Positions 9,086-17,750 of a stretch of DNA of 44,223 nt are shown piece after piece. The notes beneath the pieces were generated by a model. It worked only from the letters and a program-made list of their open reading frames with translations. It was not told the DNA's origin and did no database searches. Every line of letters starts with the position of its first letter. The stretch's first letter is position 1. Source of the stretch: Hippea sp964442345 (GTDB taxonomy: Bacteria; Campylobacterota_A; Desulfurellia; Desulfurellales; Hippeaceae); assembly GCA_964442345.1 (NCBI GenBank), contig CAYTZD010000003.1:1-44223 (forward strand), in the 5' to 3' direction. Both the position numbers and the translations under genes were made by a program.

Positions 9086-9980
9086 GCTTTTTATACCACC
9101 TTGCAGTGATTTTAAAACCTTCTTCTATCTCAACAGAAGGCTTAAACTTTGTTCTTTTAAAAAGAATCTCATTATTGCATGTCCATGCTTTTGGTTTTAT
9201 CTCTCTTATCTTATCCTTGCTGAATGCCTTTGATTCTATCTTTAAAAACATGGATAAACCAATAAGCGCATCGGCAATAGGAATCTCAACACCCTTCTTT
9301 GATACTGCATCAAATAAAGCCCTGTTTATTCTGCCTGATTCTGCTTTCGAACCGCTGATATAAAAAATTTCTGGTCTATTTGTTTCTAAATCTAAAAGTT
9401 TCTCTATTGCTTTAACAAAATCGTCTATAAAAACAAGACTGTATCTCCTGTTTAGCTTTGGCAAAATGCCGATTTTTGCCATTTTGAATAGATCAATGCA
9501 ACCCTTATCATAAGGACCATAGATTATTGGCGGTCTGATAATTTTAAGATTTCTATTATAGCAGCGATGTATAAATTCAAGCTCGCCCAATCTTTTTGAA
9601 TGCCCATAATGAGAAACAGGCGTTGTAAACCCATCTGGCCCCCTTGCTGCAAGAGAAGAGACATAGACAATATTGTTTATGCCGTTTTCTATACATACTT
9701 CGGCTACATTTTTACTACCAATCCTGTTTATCTGATAAAGTCTTTCCAAATTTGTCGCATTTATCAATCCACCTATATGAACAACAGCATCAACACCGTT
9801 TACCGCCCTATTTAAGGATTCTTTATCAAGCACATTGCCTACTGCTACTTCAACATCACCGTTTAGAACTTCTGCCTTGCTCTTATCTCTTAAAAAGGCA
9901 ACAATTTCATGTTTCCCTTTTAAGTAATTAACTGTGTTTATGCCAACAAAACCTGTAGCACCTGTAACAAGTATTCTCAT
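9072..9980 (-). CDS. NAD-dependent epimerase/dehydratase, extended SDR family
   Basis: Rossmann-fold nucleotide-sugar or related epimerase/dehydratase. MRILVTGATGFVGINTVNYL carries the GxxGxxG dinucleotide motif; GVDAVVHIGGL, YVSSLAARG and the catalytic YGHSK (YxxxK) follow, then IIRPPIIYGP. The 302 aa length suits an extended SDR. The substrate is not determinable; the replacement of the usual HxAA by HIGG is within family variation. It overlaps the HDOD gene by 4 bases and mtnA by 14, so it is a middle gene of the operon with no pathway partner nearby. Confidence 0.87.
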   Translation of the reverse strand: MRILVTGATGFVGINTVNYLKGKHEIVAFLRDKSKAEVLNGDVEVAVGNVLDKESLNRAVNGVDAVVHIGGLINATNLERLYQINRIGSKNVAEVCIENGINNIVYVSSLAARGPDGFTTPVSHYGHSKRLGELEFIHRCYNRNLKIIRPPIIYGPYDKGCIDLFKMAKIGILPKLNRRYSLVFIDDFVKAIEKLLDLETNRPEIFYISGSKAESGRINRALFDAVSKKGVEIPIADALIGLSMFLKIESKAFSKDKIREIKPKAWTCNNEILFKRTKFKPSVEIEEGFKITARWYKKHGWL

Positions 9981-10837
9981 ACGCTCTCTTCCATCGTTGA
10001 CACAAGAATTTCAAATCTTCTTTCTATCTCATCCATTAAACCACTCAAATGCTGTTGTTCAAAACCTATTACCTTAGCAGATGGCAATTTCAAAATCACG
10101 CTTTCATCATCAATCTTGGACTTTTTTCCTATTCCAAGCAGATTATTAACGATATAATCAGAAAAGTTAACCAAAGCTGCCTTATTTAGAAAATCACTCG
10201 TTTTTTTAAGTGAAAAGTTTAAATGATGAAAAGAGACAGCATCAATTATCTCCTGATCAAAATTCCACTCCTGCAATATATAGCCACCAACATCGGCATG
10301 ATTGTATCCATATTTGTCTTCTTCCAATGGTCTTATATCTTTGTCGTTCTCATACGATTCTTTTAATATCTCCATATAATCTACAAGCTCACTCTTTTTA
10401 AAAACGATCTTTCCAATATCATGAAGAAGACCAGCAATGTAAGCAACACCATCTTCTGTGATTTTTACCTTCTCGTTCACTATGGATGAAGCCACAGCCA
10501 CAGCAAGAGAATGCTCCCATAGAATTTTGTCAAACTCATCGCTAACCTTAAATGCGTTTTTGGCAGATATCATGATTACGATCTTTTTTACTTCTTCAAA
10601 TCCAATCAGTGTTATAGCATCAGAAAGCGTTTTAACCTTACCAGAGAAATTATAGAATGCCGAATTCGAAATCTTCAAGATATAAGCTGCCAAAATCGGG
10701 TCAAGTGATATAATCTTTGCCAATTGATAAGCACTCAAATCATCTTCTTCAAATAGACGCAAGATTCTCATTGCAACCTTTGAAAATGTAAGCTTATCCT
10801 TAACACTATCAACCAGATCCTTTATAGATACCTTCAT
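9977..10837 (-). CDS. HDOD domain protein
   Basis: Signal-output protein of the HD superfamily, usually linked to stress or second-messenger circuits; no enzymatic activity is established for most members. The HDOD core spans about residues 15-215: FSKVAMRIL, AKIISLDPILAAYILKISNS and TLSDAITLIGFEEVKKIV are characteristic, and HD-type residues remain (LLHDIGK, NHADVGGYIL, FHHL). A TTG four codons upstream is possible, but the ATG at 10837 has GGAG seven bases before it and forms TGATG with the aroK stop, giving 286 aa. The last 70 residues match no domain I recognise. Confidence 0.9.
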   Translation of the reverse strand: MKVSIKDLVDSVKDKLTFSKVAMRILRLFEEDDLSAYQLAKIISLDPILAAYILKISNSAFYNFSGKVKTLSDAITLIGFEEVKKIVIMISAKNAFKVSDEFDKILWEHSLAVAVASSIVNEKVKITEDGVAYIAGLLHDIGKIVFKKSELVDYMEILKESYENDKDIRPLEEDKYGYNHADVGGYILQEWNFDQEIIDAVSFHHLNFSLKKTSDFLNKAALVNFSDYIVNNLLGIGKKSKIDDESVILKLPSAKVIGFEQQHLSGLMDEIERRFEILVSTMEESV

Positions 10838-11337
10838 CAAAAACTCCAATCTATGAGTTTTTTTATATCTTCCGCCACAGTTTCTTTATCCCTTGATGCA
10901 TCTATCCTTACATGAGCCTTACTATAACACTGCCTTCTTCTTTTAAACAGCTCAAAAGCCTTATCTTTATTTAAAAACAACGGCCTATCCTGTGAAGTCT
11001 CTATTCTTTTTTCTATCTCTTCAAAATCCACATCAAGCCAAACAACCAAACCTATCGATTTTAACTTCTCCATATTATCAAAAAAGCACGGCATTCCACC
11101 ACCTGTTGCAATAACGCAACTATCACAAAATCGCAAGCGGCTATTTATTATCCTTCTTTCGATTTCTCTAAAATATCCTTCACCTTTTTTATCGAAAATT
11201 TCAGGTATAGTCAATCCTTCCTGTTTTTCTACTAACTTATCAGTATCTACAAACTGCAAATTCATCTCTTTTGAGAGAATACGCGCTATTGTTGTCTTGC
11301 CAGAACCCATAAACCCAACAAGAATGATATTACTCAT
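10837..11337 (-). CDS. aroK: Shikimate kinase
   Basis: ATP-dependent phosphorylation of shikimate at the 3-hydroxyl in chorismate synthesis. The 166-aa protein has the P-loop GFMGSGKTT, the shikimate-binding FVDTDKLVE, GEGYFREIERR, the ATGGGMPC loop and a lid arginine in DRPLF. It directly follows aroC with a 4-base overlap and has no independent ribosome binding site, so the two consecutive-pathway enzymes (kinase and chorismate synthase) are coupled. EPSP synthase aroA is not in the window. Confidence 0.96.
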   Translation of the reverse strand: MSNIILVGFMGSGKTTIARILSKEMNLQFVDTDKLVEKQEGLTIPEIFDKKGEGYFREIERRIINSRLRFCDSCVIATGGGMPCFFDNMEKLKSIGLVVWLDVDFEEIEKRIETSQDRPLFLNKDKAFELFKRRRQCYSKAHVRIDASRDKETVAEDIKKLIDWSF

Positions 11338-12485
11338 TTGGTAAGCAAGTATCTTTTGTATGCTTTGACTCTCTCTTTTAGTTCCTTAATCGTATCACTG
11401 CCAAACTTCTCAATGTATGCATTGGCAAGTTCAAAGGCAACAACAGAACGAGCAACCACACTCAAAGCAGGCACAGCCGTTACATCGCTTCTTTCAAAGG
11501 CAGATATATCTTCTTTATGCGTATCAACATTAACAGACTTCAAACCTTTTTTTAGTGTTGGTATAGGCTTCATGTAAACCCTTGCAACTATATCTTCACC
11601 ATTTGACATGCCACCTTCTATGCCACCTGCCCTATTCGACAATCTCCTATATCCGTTATCATAAACAATCTCGTCGTGAACCTGACTGCCAAACTTATAA
11701 GCATTTTCAAAACCATCACCTATCTCAACAGCCTTTACAGCCTGAATGCTCATAAGGGAGAACGATAGCCTTGCATCCAATCTTCTATCCCACTGCACAT
11801 AACTACCAACACCAGCAACCACACCAGAAGCCACAACTTCAACGACACCACCAAGCGTATCACCTTCTTTTTTTGCTTCCTCAATCTCAGCTATCATCAA
11901 ATCTTCCGCTTTTTTATCTGGACAAAAAACCAAAGAGTCAATAACCCTTTTTTCAAATTCATCATTTACTTCTGGCTTTATGTCTGTTTTGACTTTTCCT
12001 ATACTTCTAACAAAACTTATAATTCTTATGTCTAATTCTTTAAGCAGAAGTTCACAGATCGAACCGACAGCTGTTCTTATTGCTGTCTCTCTTGCACTTG
12101 AACGCTCAAGCACATCCCTTATATCGTCCCTGTCGTATTTTAAATATCCCGATAAGTCTGCATGACCCGGTCTTGGCCTATTTACCCTTCTGTTGTGATT
12201 TTTTTCAGCAAACGGTTCCATTATATTTTGCCAATTCTCAAAGTCTCTATTTTTTATGAGAATGGCAACAGGAGAACCTATTGTTTCGCCAAACCTTACA
12301 CCACTTAAAAATTCGACTTTGTCCTTTTCTATCTTTTGTCTGCCGCCTCTACCGTAGCCTGACTGTCTTAAAAGAAGCTGTCTATTGATAAAATCTAAAT
12401 CTATCTTTAAACCTGCTGGTAATCCTTCTATTATGGCAACAAGGGCTTTACCGTGAGATTCGCCTGCATCTAAAAACCTAATCAT
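11334..12485 (-). CDS. aroC: Chorismate synthase
   Basis: FMN-dependent last step of the shikimate pathway (EPSP to chorismate). RFLDAGESHGKALVAIIEG, RRQSGYGRGGR-like RQSGYGRGGRQ, RPRPGHADLSGYLKYD, ERSSARETAIRTAVG and SNRAGGIEGGMSNGED are all present. A TTG precedes the ATG by one codon; I use the ATG at 12485, preceded by GGAG at seven bases and fused to the protease stop as TGATG, giving 383 aa, normal for the family. Confidence 0.97.
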   Translation of the reverse strand: MIRFLDAGESHGKALVAIIEGLPAGLKIDLDFINRQLLLRQSGYGRGGRQKIEKDKVEFLSGVRFGETIGSPVAILIKNRDFENWQNIMEPFAEKNHNRRVNRPRPGHADLSGYLKYDRDDIRDVLERSSARETAIRTAVGSICELLLKELDIRIISFVRSIGKVKTDIKPEVNDEFEKRVIDSLVFCPDKKAEDLMIAEIEEAKKEGDTLGGVVEVVASGVVAGVGSYVQWDRRLDARLSFSLMSIQAVKAVEIGDGFENAYKFGSQVHDEIVYDNGYRRLSNRAGGIEGGMSNGEDIVARVYMKPIPTLKKGLKSVNVDTHKEDISAFERSDVTAVPALSVVARSVVAFELANAYIEKFGSDTIKELKERVKAYKRYLLTK

Positions 12486-14833
12486 CAATCTTCTCCGGTT
12501 TCTCTTTTTAATATCTCATTTATCTTCTTAAGCTTCTTATCGACAAGATAGTGAAAACTGCCCTTCTCAAAACCCTTTAATGTTCTTCTTCCCGCTTTCA
12601 TATCGGTAAATATCTCTATTGCATCGTCTATGGTATCAATCGCATATAAGTGAAATACGCCGTTTTTGATTGCTTCTTCAACTTCTCTATTTAACACAAG
12701 ATTTCTAATGTTTTTAGACGGTATAACAACACCTGCACCTTCCAAATTGTCTGTCAGTTTGCACACCTCAAAAAACCCTTCAACCTTCTCGTTAACACCA
12801 CCAATCGGCTGAACAACACCGTTCTGGTTCATTGAGCCCGTAACTGCAAGATTCTGTTTAATCGGCACTTCAGATAAAGATGAAAGTATTGCAAGTGTCT
12901 CTGCAACCGATGCACTGTCGCCTTCTATCATAGAATACGACTGCTCAAAGCTCAAAGATGCAGAAAAACTCAAATTTTTGTTAAATCCATACATGCCGTT
13001 TATATATCCTGCTATGATAAACGATGCCTTGTCAAATATGCGTCCTGAAAGCTTACTCTCCCTTTCTATACTTACAACGCCATCCTTGCCAAGATATGTC
13101 TTCGCCACAATCTTGTTTGGTCTGCCAAATGCAAAATCACCTATCTGGCTAACCGATAGCCCATTTATCTCGCCAATCTTCTTACCCTTAAGATCGACTA
13201 TTATCTGACCATCGGTTATCATCTCATAGATCTTCTCTTTCCATAGGCTTTTTAGAAATCTATTCTCTTCTATTGCAACGATTATATCATCTTCTGTTAA
13301 TTCATCCGTCTTACTGATTGTTTGAGCCTGCTTTATCACATCAAATATCTCATCGGTGTATGCCCACAGTTTTTCTTTATCTTCTGCAAGTCGGCATGAG
13401 TATTTAAACAGTTCAGAGATAGCCCTTTTTGTCGGCATCTTAAAATCGTTCTTCTTGCAAAATGAGATAATCTTTGAAGTGTATTTCTTTAAAACGGTCT
13501 CTTTTTTTGGAACGGCATAATCAAAGTTTGTCTTTATCTTAAACAGCTTTCTAAATTCATCATCAAACTCAAAAAGAATATCGTATAGATACTCAGGCCC
13601 AATCAGTATGACCTTTAGGTTTAAATCTATCGGTTCGGGTTTTAAAGTCTCAGATGCTATGATACCGTATTTTTCGCTCCACTCTTCTATGATGCTTTTG
13701 CCACTTAACAGGCACCTTTTTAAGGTATCCCACACGCCGGGATTAACAAGCACATTAAAGGCATCAAGCAGAAGATATCCACCATTTGCCTTATGAATTG
13801 AACCAGCTATGATGTGCGTAAAATCCGTAACAAATGCACCAAAATATGCCTGCTTTTCAAGTTTTCCAAACACATTATAATATGTTGGATTCTCTTCATA
13901 CATCACAGGAACACTTGTTGTCTCACTATTATCAACAAATAGATTAACCTTGTATTCTGTATATTTCATCGGCATCTGCAAAAACGGGAAATTCTGATTT
14001 TTCTGCGGCAAAAACATTGTTATGTTTTTAAGCGTAAATTCTTCAATCTCATCAAGATAAGTCTCAACTTCCTTATTATCCTTAAACTCTTTTCTTATCT
14101 CGTCTAATTTGCCAGAGACAACAAATAGGCTCATCTCATCGTTTATCTTTTTAAGCTTCTCCTGTTTTTCTTTTTCAAGCTTCTTAGATTCAGCCAAAAA
14201 CTCATCTATATATTTCTCAAGCTCTTTTCTCTTTTTCTCTATGGTCTCTTTTATATCATCCGAAAGAGAAGAATAATCCCTTTCGGTTATTACCCTTCCT
14301 GCTATAACGGGATTTACAACAATACCCATCTGAGAAAACTTAACGACAAAATCCAATTCGTTTGCCTTTTTTTGCAGATCATCGTAAAGCTCTTTCTGTT
14401 TGGTATCGTAATATTTTAAGACTTCCTGAATCTTCTCTTCATACTCCTTACTTTCAAACACATTGGGAACGCTTTTAATCAGATACTCAACAAAATCATC
14501 CATGCACTTTTGAAGCTTTTTACCTTCTTTGGGTTTTAGCTTTATAACCTTTGGTATCTTGGGATTCTTAAAGTTGTTTACATAGCAGTAATCGTAAACT
14601 TCAAGTTTTTTATCTTTATTAAAACTTTTAAGCATATCAAGTATCGTGTACTTATCTGACTTACTCAAATCGCCTGCTATATAAAGGTTATGGTCAAAAC
14701 TATCAATTGAACTAATCTTTTCAAGTGCAAGCTCAATCCTGCGCTGATAGATAAGTGAGTTATCCGATTCTGTACCATCTTCTTCTATATTAAAATCAAG
14801 ATTGATATCTTCAAACTTCAGCTCTTTTATCAT
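12485..14833 (-). CDS. LonC-like S16 protease with degenerate ATPase region
   Basis: Member of the Lon-like family (AAA_32 plus Lon_C). The C-terminal protease domain has the catalytic dyad Ser640 (EGDSASVAE) and Lys683 (GGVNEKVEGFF), 43 residues apart exactly as in Lon. The middle has KANGGYLLLDAF and the preceding FGAFVTDFTHIIAGSIH typical of this subfamily, and a helical, Lys/Glu-rich insertion at about residues 130-270. The position of Walker A reads AGDLSKSDKYT, with no GK[ST], so ATP hydrolysis is doubtful; ATP-independent LonC proteases share this. It has a good AAGGAGTG ribosome site. Substrates are unknown. Confidence 0.9.
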   Translation of the reverse strand: MIKELKFEDINLDFNIEEDGTESDNSLIYQRRIELALEKISSIDSFDHNLYIAGDLSKSDKYTILDMLKSFNKDKKLEVYDYCYVNNFKNPKIPKVIKLKPKEGKKLQKCMDDFVEYLIKSVPNVFESKEYEEKIQEVLKYYDTKQKELYDDLQKKANELDFVVKFSQMGIVVNPVIAGRVITERDYSSLSDDIKETIEKKRKELEKYIDEFLAESKKLEKEKQEKLKKINDEMSLFVVSGKLDEIRKEFKDNKEVETYLDEIEEFTLKNITMFLPQKNQNFPFLQMPMKYTEYKVNLFVDNSETTSVPVMYEENPTYYNVFGKLEKQAYFGAFVTDFTHIIAGSIHKANGGYLLLDAFNVLVNPGVWDTLKRCLLSGKSIIEEWSEKYGIIASETLKPEPIDLNLKVILIGPEYLYDILFEFDDEFRKLFKIKTNFDYAVPKKETVLKKYTSKIISFCKKNDFKMPTKRAISELFKYSCRLAEDKEKLWAYTDEIFDVIKQAQTISKTDELTEDDIIVAIEENRFLKSLWKEKIYEMITDGQIIVDLKGKKIGEINGLSVSQIGDFAFGRPNKIVAKTYLGKDGVVSIERESKLSGRIFDKASFIIAGYINGMYGFNKNLSFSASLSFEQSYSMIEGDSASVAETLAILSSLSEVPIKQNLAVTGSMNQNGVVQPIGGVNEKVEGFFEVCKLTDNLEGAGVVIPSKNIRNLVLNREVEEAIKNGVFHLYAIDTIDDAIEIFTDMKAGRRTLKGFEKGSFHYLVDKKLKKINEILKRETGED

Positions 14834-14837
14834 CTAA

Positions 14838-15137
14838 TCACTCCTTGACGATGTATTCACAGACAAGCTGATAAAAGCGTTCAAACTCTTCCCTTGTTGG
14901 ATTTACCCTTCTGCCGTTTGGTAAGATTATTCTACTGCCTGTCTCATCCTGTTTCAAAAGCTCAAACAGGTTTTTTAGTATATCTTTCTCTTCCTTTTCA
15001 ACTTCAAAGCTTAAGATAGATTTCTCATTTGTAAATTCAACAAACCACTCTCTTATTTGAATACCTTCTTTTGATAACATCTCCTTAATCGTCCATCTCT
15101 TTTTTCTGTCGGTAATAATATCTATCTCACACTTCAT
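14838..15137 (-). CDS. Conserved-looking small protein of unknown function (99 aa)
   Basis: I do not recognise a family. The protein is charged, soluble, without signal peptide or membrane segment, with predicted beta-strand-like ends (MKCEIDIIT, ILSFEVE) and a helical middle (EEKDILKNLFELLKQ). A C-terminal stretch SRIILPNGRRVNPTREEFERF looks like a compact conserved motif. It has its own AAGGTG ribosome binding site 5 bases before the ATG, lies 10 bases after porB and 4 bases before the LonC-like gene, and is clearly translated as part of the operon. A small regulator or adaptor for either neighbour is possible but untested. Confidence 0.75.
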   Translation of the reverse strand: MKCEIDIITDRKKRWTIKEMLSKEGIQIREWFVEFTNEKSILSFEVEKEEKDILKNLFELLKQDETGSRIILPNGRRVNPTREEFERFYQLVCEYIVKE

Positions 15138-15147
15138 AGACGCACCT

Positions 15148-16020
15148 TCAATTAAAGTATTCGAATTTTATCTTTAGCCTTCTCCATCTCTCTTTTATGT
15201 TCTCTTTGATAGCTTCTATCTCTTTCTCTGAGATATTTCTAAATCTTCCCTGAAGCTTTAAATACTCTTCGATGCCTGTAAACTTTGGCTTTTTGTTTAG
15301 CTTATACCTGCCATCTTCAATCTCATAAAGCGGGAATATGCCCGTTTCGACGGCAAGTTTTGATATCTCAACTGTTTTATCTTCAGGGAATTTATGCCCT
15401 GGTGGACAAGGTGTAAGTATATGAATTAACTTAAAGCCCTTTTTGCTTTTTGCCTTCTCAAATTTCTTTATCAGATCAACGGGATATGCCACTGTTGCAG
15501 ATGCGATATAGGGAACAGAATGTGCAGCTACAAGCTCCATCAAATCCTTTTTCGGTCTGTTTTTTAACATTGGTGCTGGTGTTGTTGTTGTTTCGGCTCC
15601 AATCGGTGTTGCTGAACTTCTCTGGATACCCGTATTCATGTAAGCTTCATTATCATAGCAGACATAGATAATATCGTCGTTTCTCTCTGCTGCGCCACTC
15701 AAAGCCTGCAAGCCTATATCAAATGTTCCACCATCACCTGCCCAACCGACGACGGTTATATCGTTTTTACCCTGCATCTCAAGCGATGCCTTGATACCTG
15801 CAGCAACTGCAGCCGTTGTCTCAAATGCCGTATGAAACACAGGAACACCTGCATAGTTCTTGCCCCACGGACCATTTATAACAGTCCAGCAACATGCTGG
15901 AATTACAATCATCGTCTTTCTTCCTAAAGCCTTCAAAGCCAATCTCATAGCCAATGCAGCACCGCAGCCAGGACAGGCAAGATGATTGGGTTTTAATATC
16001 TCATCTTTTGGTATTTTCAT
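15148..16020 (-). CDS. porB: 2-oxoacid (pyruvate):ferredoxin oxidoreductase, beta subunit
   Basis: TPP-binding subunit of a heteromeric 2-oxoacid:ferredoxin oxidoreductase, which interconverts pyruvate and acetyl-CoA plus CO2. Cysteines of the proximal [4Fe-4S] cluster are visible: HLACPGCGAAL (C16, C19), PACCW (C43/44) and LTPCPPG. TPP/Mg binding is shown by GWAGDGGTFDIGLQAL and YDNEAYMNTGIQRS. Length 290 aa is typical. The ATG has GGGGTGA close upstream and overlaps porA by 4 bases. Pyruvate is the likely substrate by resemblance, but another 2-oxoacid cannot be excluded. Confidence 0.92.
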   Translation of the reverse strand: MKIPKDEILKPNHLACPGCGAALAMRLALKALGRKTMIVIPACCWTVINGPWGKNYAGVPVFHTAFETTAAVAAGIKASLEMQGKNDITVVGWAGDGGTFDIGLQALSGAAERNDDIIYVCYDNEAYMNTGIQRSSATPIGAETTTTPAPMLKNRPKKDLMELVAAHSVPYIASATVAYPVDLIKKFEKAKSKKGFKLIHILTPCPPGHKFPEDKTVEISKLAVETGIFPLYEIEDGRYKLNKKPKFTGIEEYLKLQGRFRNISEKEIEAIKENIKERWRRLKIKFEYFN

Positions 16021-17153
16021 TTTTCACCCCACAAGAAAGTGTCTTCTTTTATTTTACCATCAAGCACATCTTTTGTGGTTTTGACTAAATCATCTTCATC
16101 AACATCATAACCACCAAGACCACATACAACACCTATGCAGTTTGATAACCCTAATGCGCCGACTAATTCATCTTTTACTATACCGCCTTTACCCATTGAT
16201 ATGTTTCTGTCAAATACGATAACATTTCTGGCATTTTTCAAAGACTCTTTTAGCTCATCCTTTGGGAATGGCCTAAACATCTTTATTTTTACAAGCTTGG
16301 CTTTTATACCTTCTTCTTTGAGTTTATCTACAGCAAGCTGAGAAGTTTCAGCCAATGAACCCATCGTAACCAAAGCGACTTCGGCATCTTTATCGCCGTA
16401 TTCTTCTATTATTGAATGCTCTCTGCCTGAGAAGTTTTTAAATTCATCAGCCACATTTTTAAATACAGCCGTTGCTTTATTCATCCTTTCAAACTGCTGA
16501 ATCTTTATAGGCATGTAATCCTTTGGGAATGCCAATGCGCCGAATGCTTCGGGTTTTTCAACATCAAGCAGCGCATTCCATCTCTTTACCTTTATAAATT
16601 CATCTATCTCCTTTTCAAAAACTTCAACGGGCTCTTTTGTGTGGGTTAGAAGAAAACTATCAAGACATATCATTATTGGGTTTTTTATCTCTTCTGCTAC
16701 TCTAAAGGAGATAAAAACAAGGTCGTACACTTCCTGAGAGTTAGAAGCATAAAGCTGAACCCATCCTGTATCCCTTTGACTTAAAGAATCAGTCTGTTCA
16801 GCCCAGATGCTCCAGGGTGGTGCAACAGCCCTGTTTGCATTTGCCATAACAATCGGCAGACCAGATCCTGCAGCCCAGTGCAAAACTTCATGCATTAGAA
16901 GAAGACCTTGAGAACTTGTCGCAGTAAAGACCCTGCTTCCTGCAGCCGATGCACCAATTGCAGCAGCCATAGCCGAATGCTCACTTTCAACCCTTATAAA
17001 GCGTGTATTTATCTCACCTGCAGCTATAAACGATGCTACCTTCTCAACAATAGATGTTTGTGGTGTTATAGGATATGCGCTTACAACATCAACATAACTC
17101 TGTTTTACGGCATAAGCCACAGCGTCGTTTCCACCCAACACAAGACTTTTCAT
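16017..17153 (-). CDS. porA: 2-oxoacid (pyruvate):ferredoxin oxidoreductase, alpha subunit
   Basis: Pyrimidine-binding subunit of the complex. The 378-aa protein contains SAYPITPQTSIVE, the VESEHSAMAAAIGASAAGSR segment with the TPP-activating Glu, TATSSQGLLLMHEVLHWAAG, and NANRAVAPPWSIWAEQTDS, all hallmarks of PorA. It sits between porG and porB with 4-base overlaps on both sides, ensuring stoichiometric translation. There is no porD-type ferredoxin gene between porG and porA, where it is often found. Confidence 0.93.
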   Translation of the reverse strand: MKSLVLGGNDAVAYAVKQSYVDVVSAYPITPQTSIVEKVASFIAAGEINTRFIRVESEHSAMAAAIGASAAGSRVFTATSSQGLLLMHEVLHWAAGSGLPIVMANANRAVAPPWSIWAEQTDSLSQRDTGWVQLYASNSQEVYDLVFISFRVAEEIKNPIMICLDSFLLTHTKEPVEVFEKEIDEFIKVKRWNALLDVEKPEAFGALAFPKDYMPIKIQQFERMNKATAVFKNVADEFKNFSGREHSIIEEYGDKDAEVALVTMGSLAETSQLAVDKLKEEGIKAKLVKIKMFRPFPKDELKESLKNARNVIVFDRNISMGKGGIVKDELVGALGLSNCIGVVCGLGGYDVDEDDLVKTTKDVLDGKIKEDTFLWGEK

Positions 17154-17686
17154 AGCTCCCTCACACTTTCGTAGGCAGCCAAAGCCGCCTGTATATTTAG
17201 ATCTGCTCTTTTTCCCATCTTCTCTTTATAGACCGCTTTAAGCGTATCAAGTGAAAAATCACCGCTAATTTTGCAATACGCTCCAAGTAGTGCGGTATTG
17301 ATAAGCGGCATTGCTGCGGTTCCAAGATTGAGATTTAATGCTATAGCGTTCGCATCAACGGCAAATATTCTTGCCTTTGAAGGTTTCTTCTCTATGTCCA
17401 AAGGAAGATTGAGAAGTGCCAACCCATCTTCCTTTAAAACAATGTTATTAAGAAGCGTAATGTTAAACACTATAACCGTATCGGGCGTTTTAATCGAATA
17501 ACGGTTTAGAATTCTTCTTTTTTTGTCTATCCTAACATAGGCGTTCGATGGTGAGCCTCTCCTTTCTGCTCCGTATGATGGCATAAACTGAACCTGATAA
17601 CCTTCCTTAAAATAGATGTTGGCAAGCAGCTCACCTGCCATCACAACACCTTGACCGCCTCTGCCGTGCAAACCAATCTCCTTCAT
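17150..17686 (-). CDS. porG: 2-oxoacid (pyruvate):ferredoxin oxidoreductase, gamma subunit
   Basis: Gamma subunit of the same complex. EIGLHGRGGQGVVMAGELLA, MPSYGAERRGSPSNAYVRI and the NTALLGAYCKISGDF region define the family. A GTG three codons upstream is possible, but the ATG at 17686 has AAGGGGT at suitable distance and gives 178 aa. It is the first gene after a well-formed promoter at 17716-17744, so porGAB and the genes after it can be transcribed independently of the pfk-adh block. Confidence 0.92.
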   Translation of the reverse strand: MKEIGLHGRGGQGVVMAGELLANIYFKEGYQVQFMPSYGAERRGSPSNAYVRIDKKRRILNRYSIKTPDTVIVFNITLLNNIVLKEDGLALLNLPLDIEKKPSKARIFAVDANAIALNLNLGTAAMPLINTALLGAYCKISGDFSLDTLKAVYKEKMGKRADLNIQAALAAYESVREL

Positions 17687-17715
17687 CAAACCCACCCCTT
17701 ACGAAAAGTTTAGGC

Positions 17716-17744
17716 ATTATAAGAAAAAAGTTATGCTTTGTAAA
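17716..17744 (-). promoter_or_regulatory. Sigma70-type promoter for porG operon
   Basis: On the minus strand TTTACA (17739-17744) is followed by exactly 17 bases and a perfect TATAAT (17716-17721). This is the only sizeable intergenic gap (about 64 bases) inside the 20-kb directon and lies 30 bases upstream of the porG ATG. Predicted from sequence only. Confidence 0.75.
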
Positions 17745-17750
17745 TATTCC

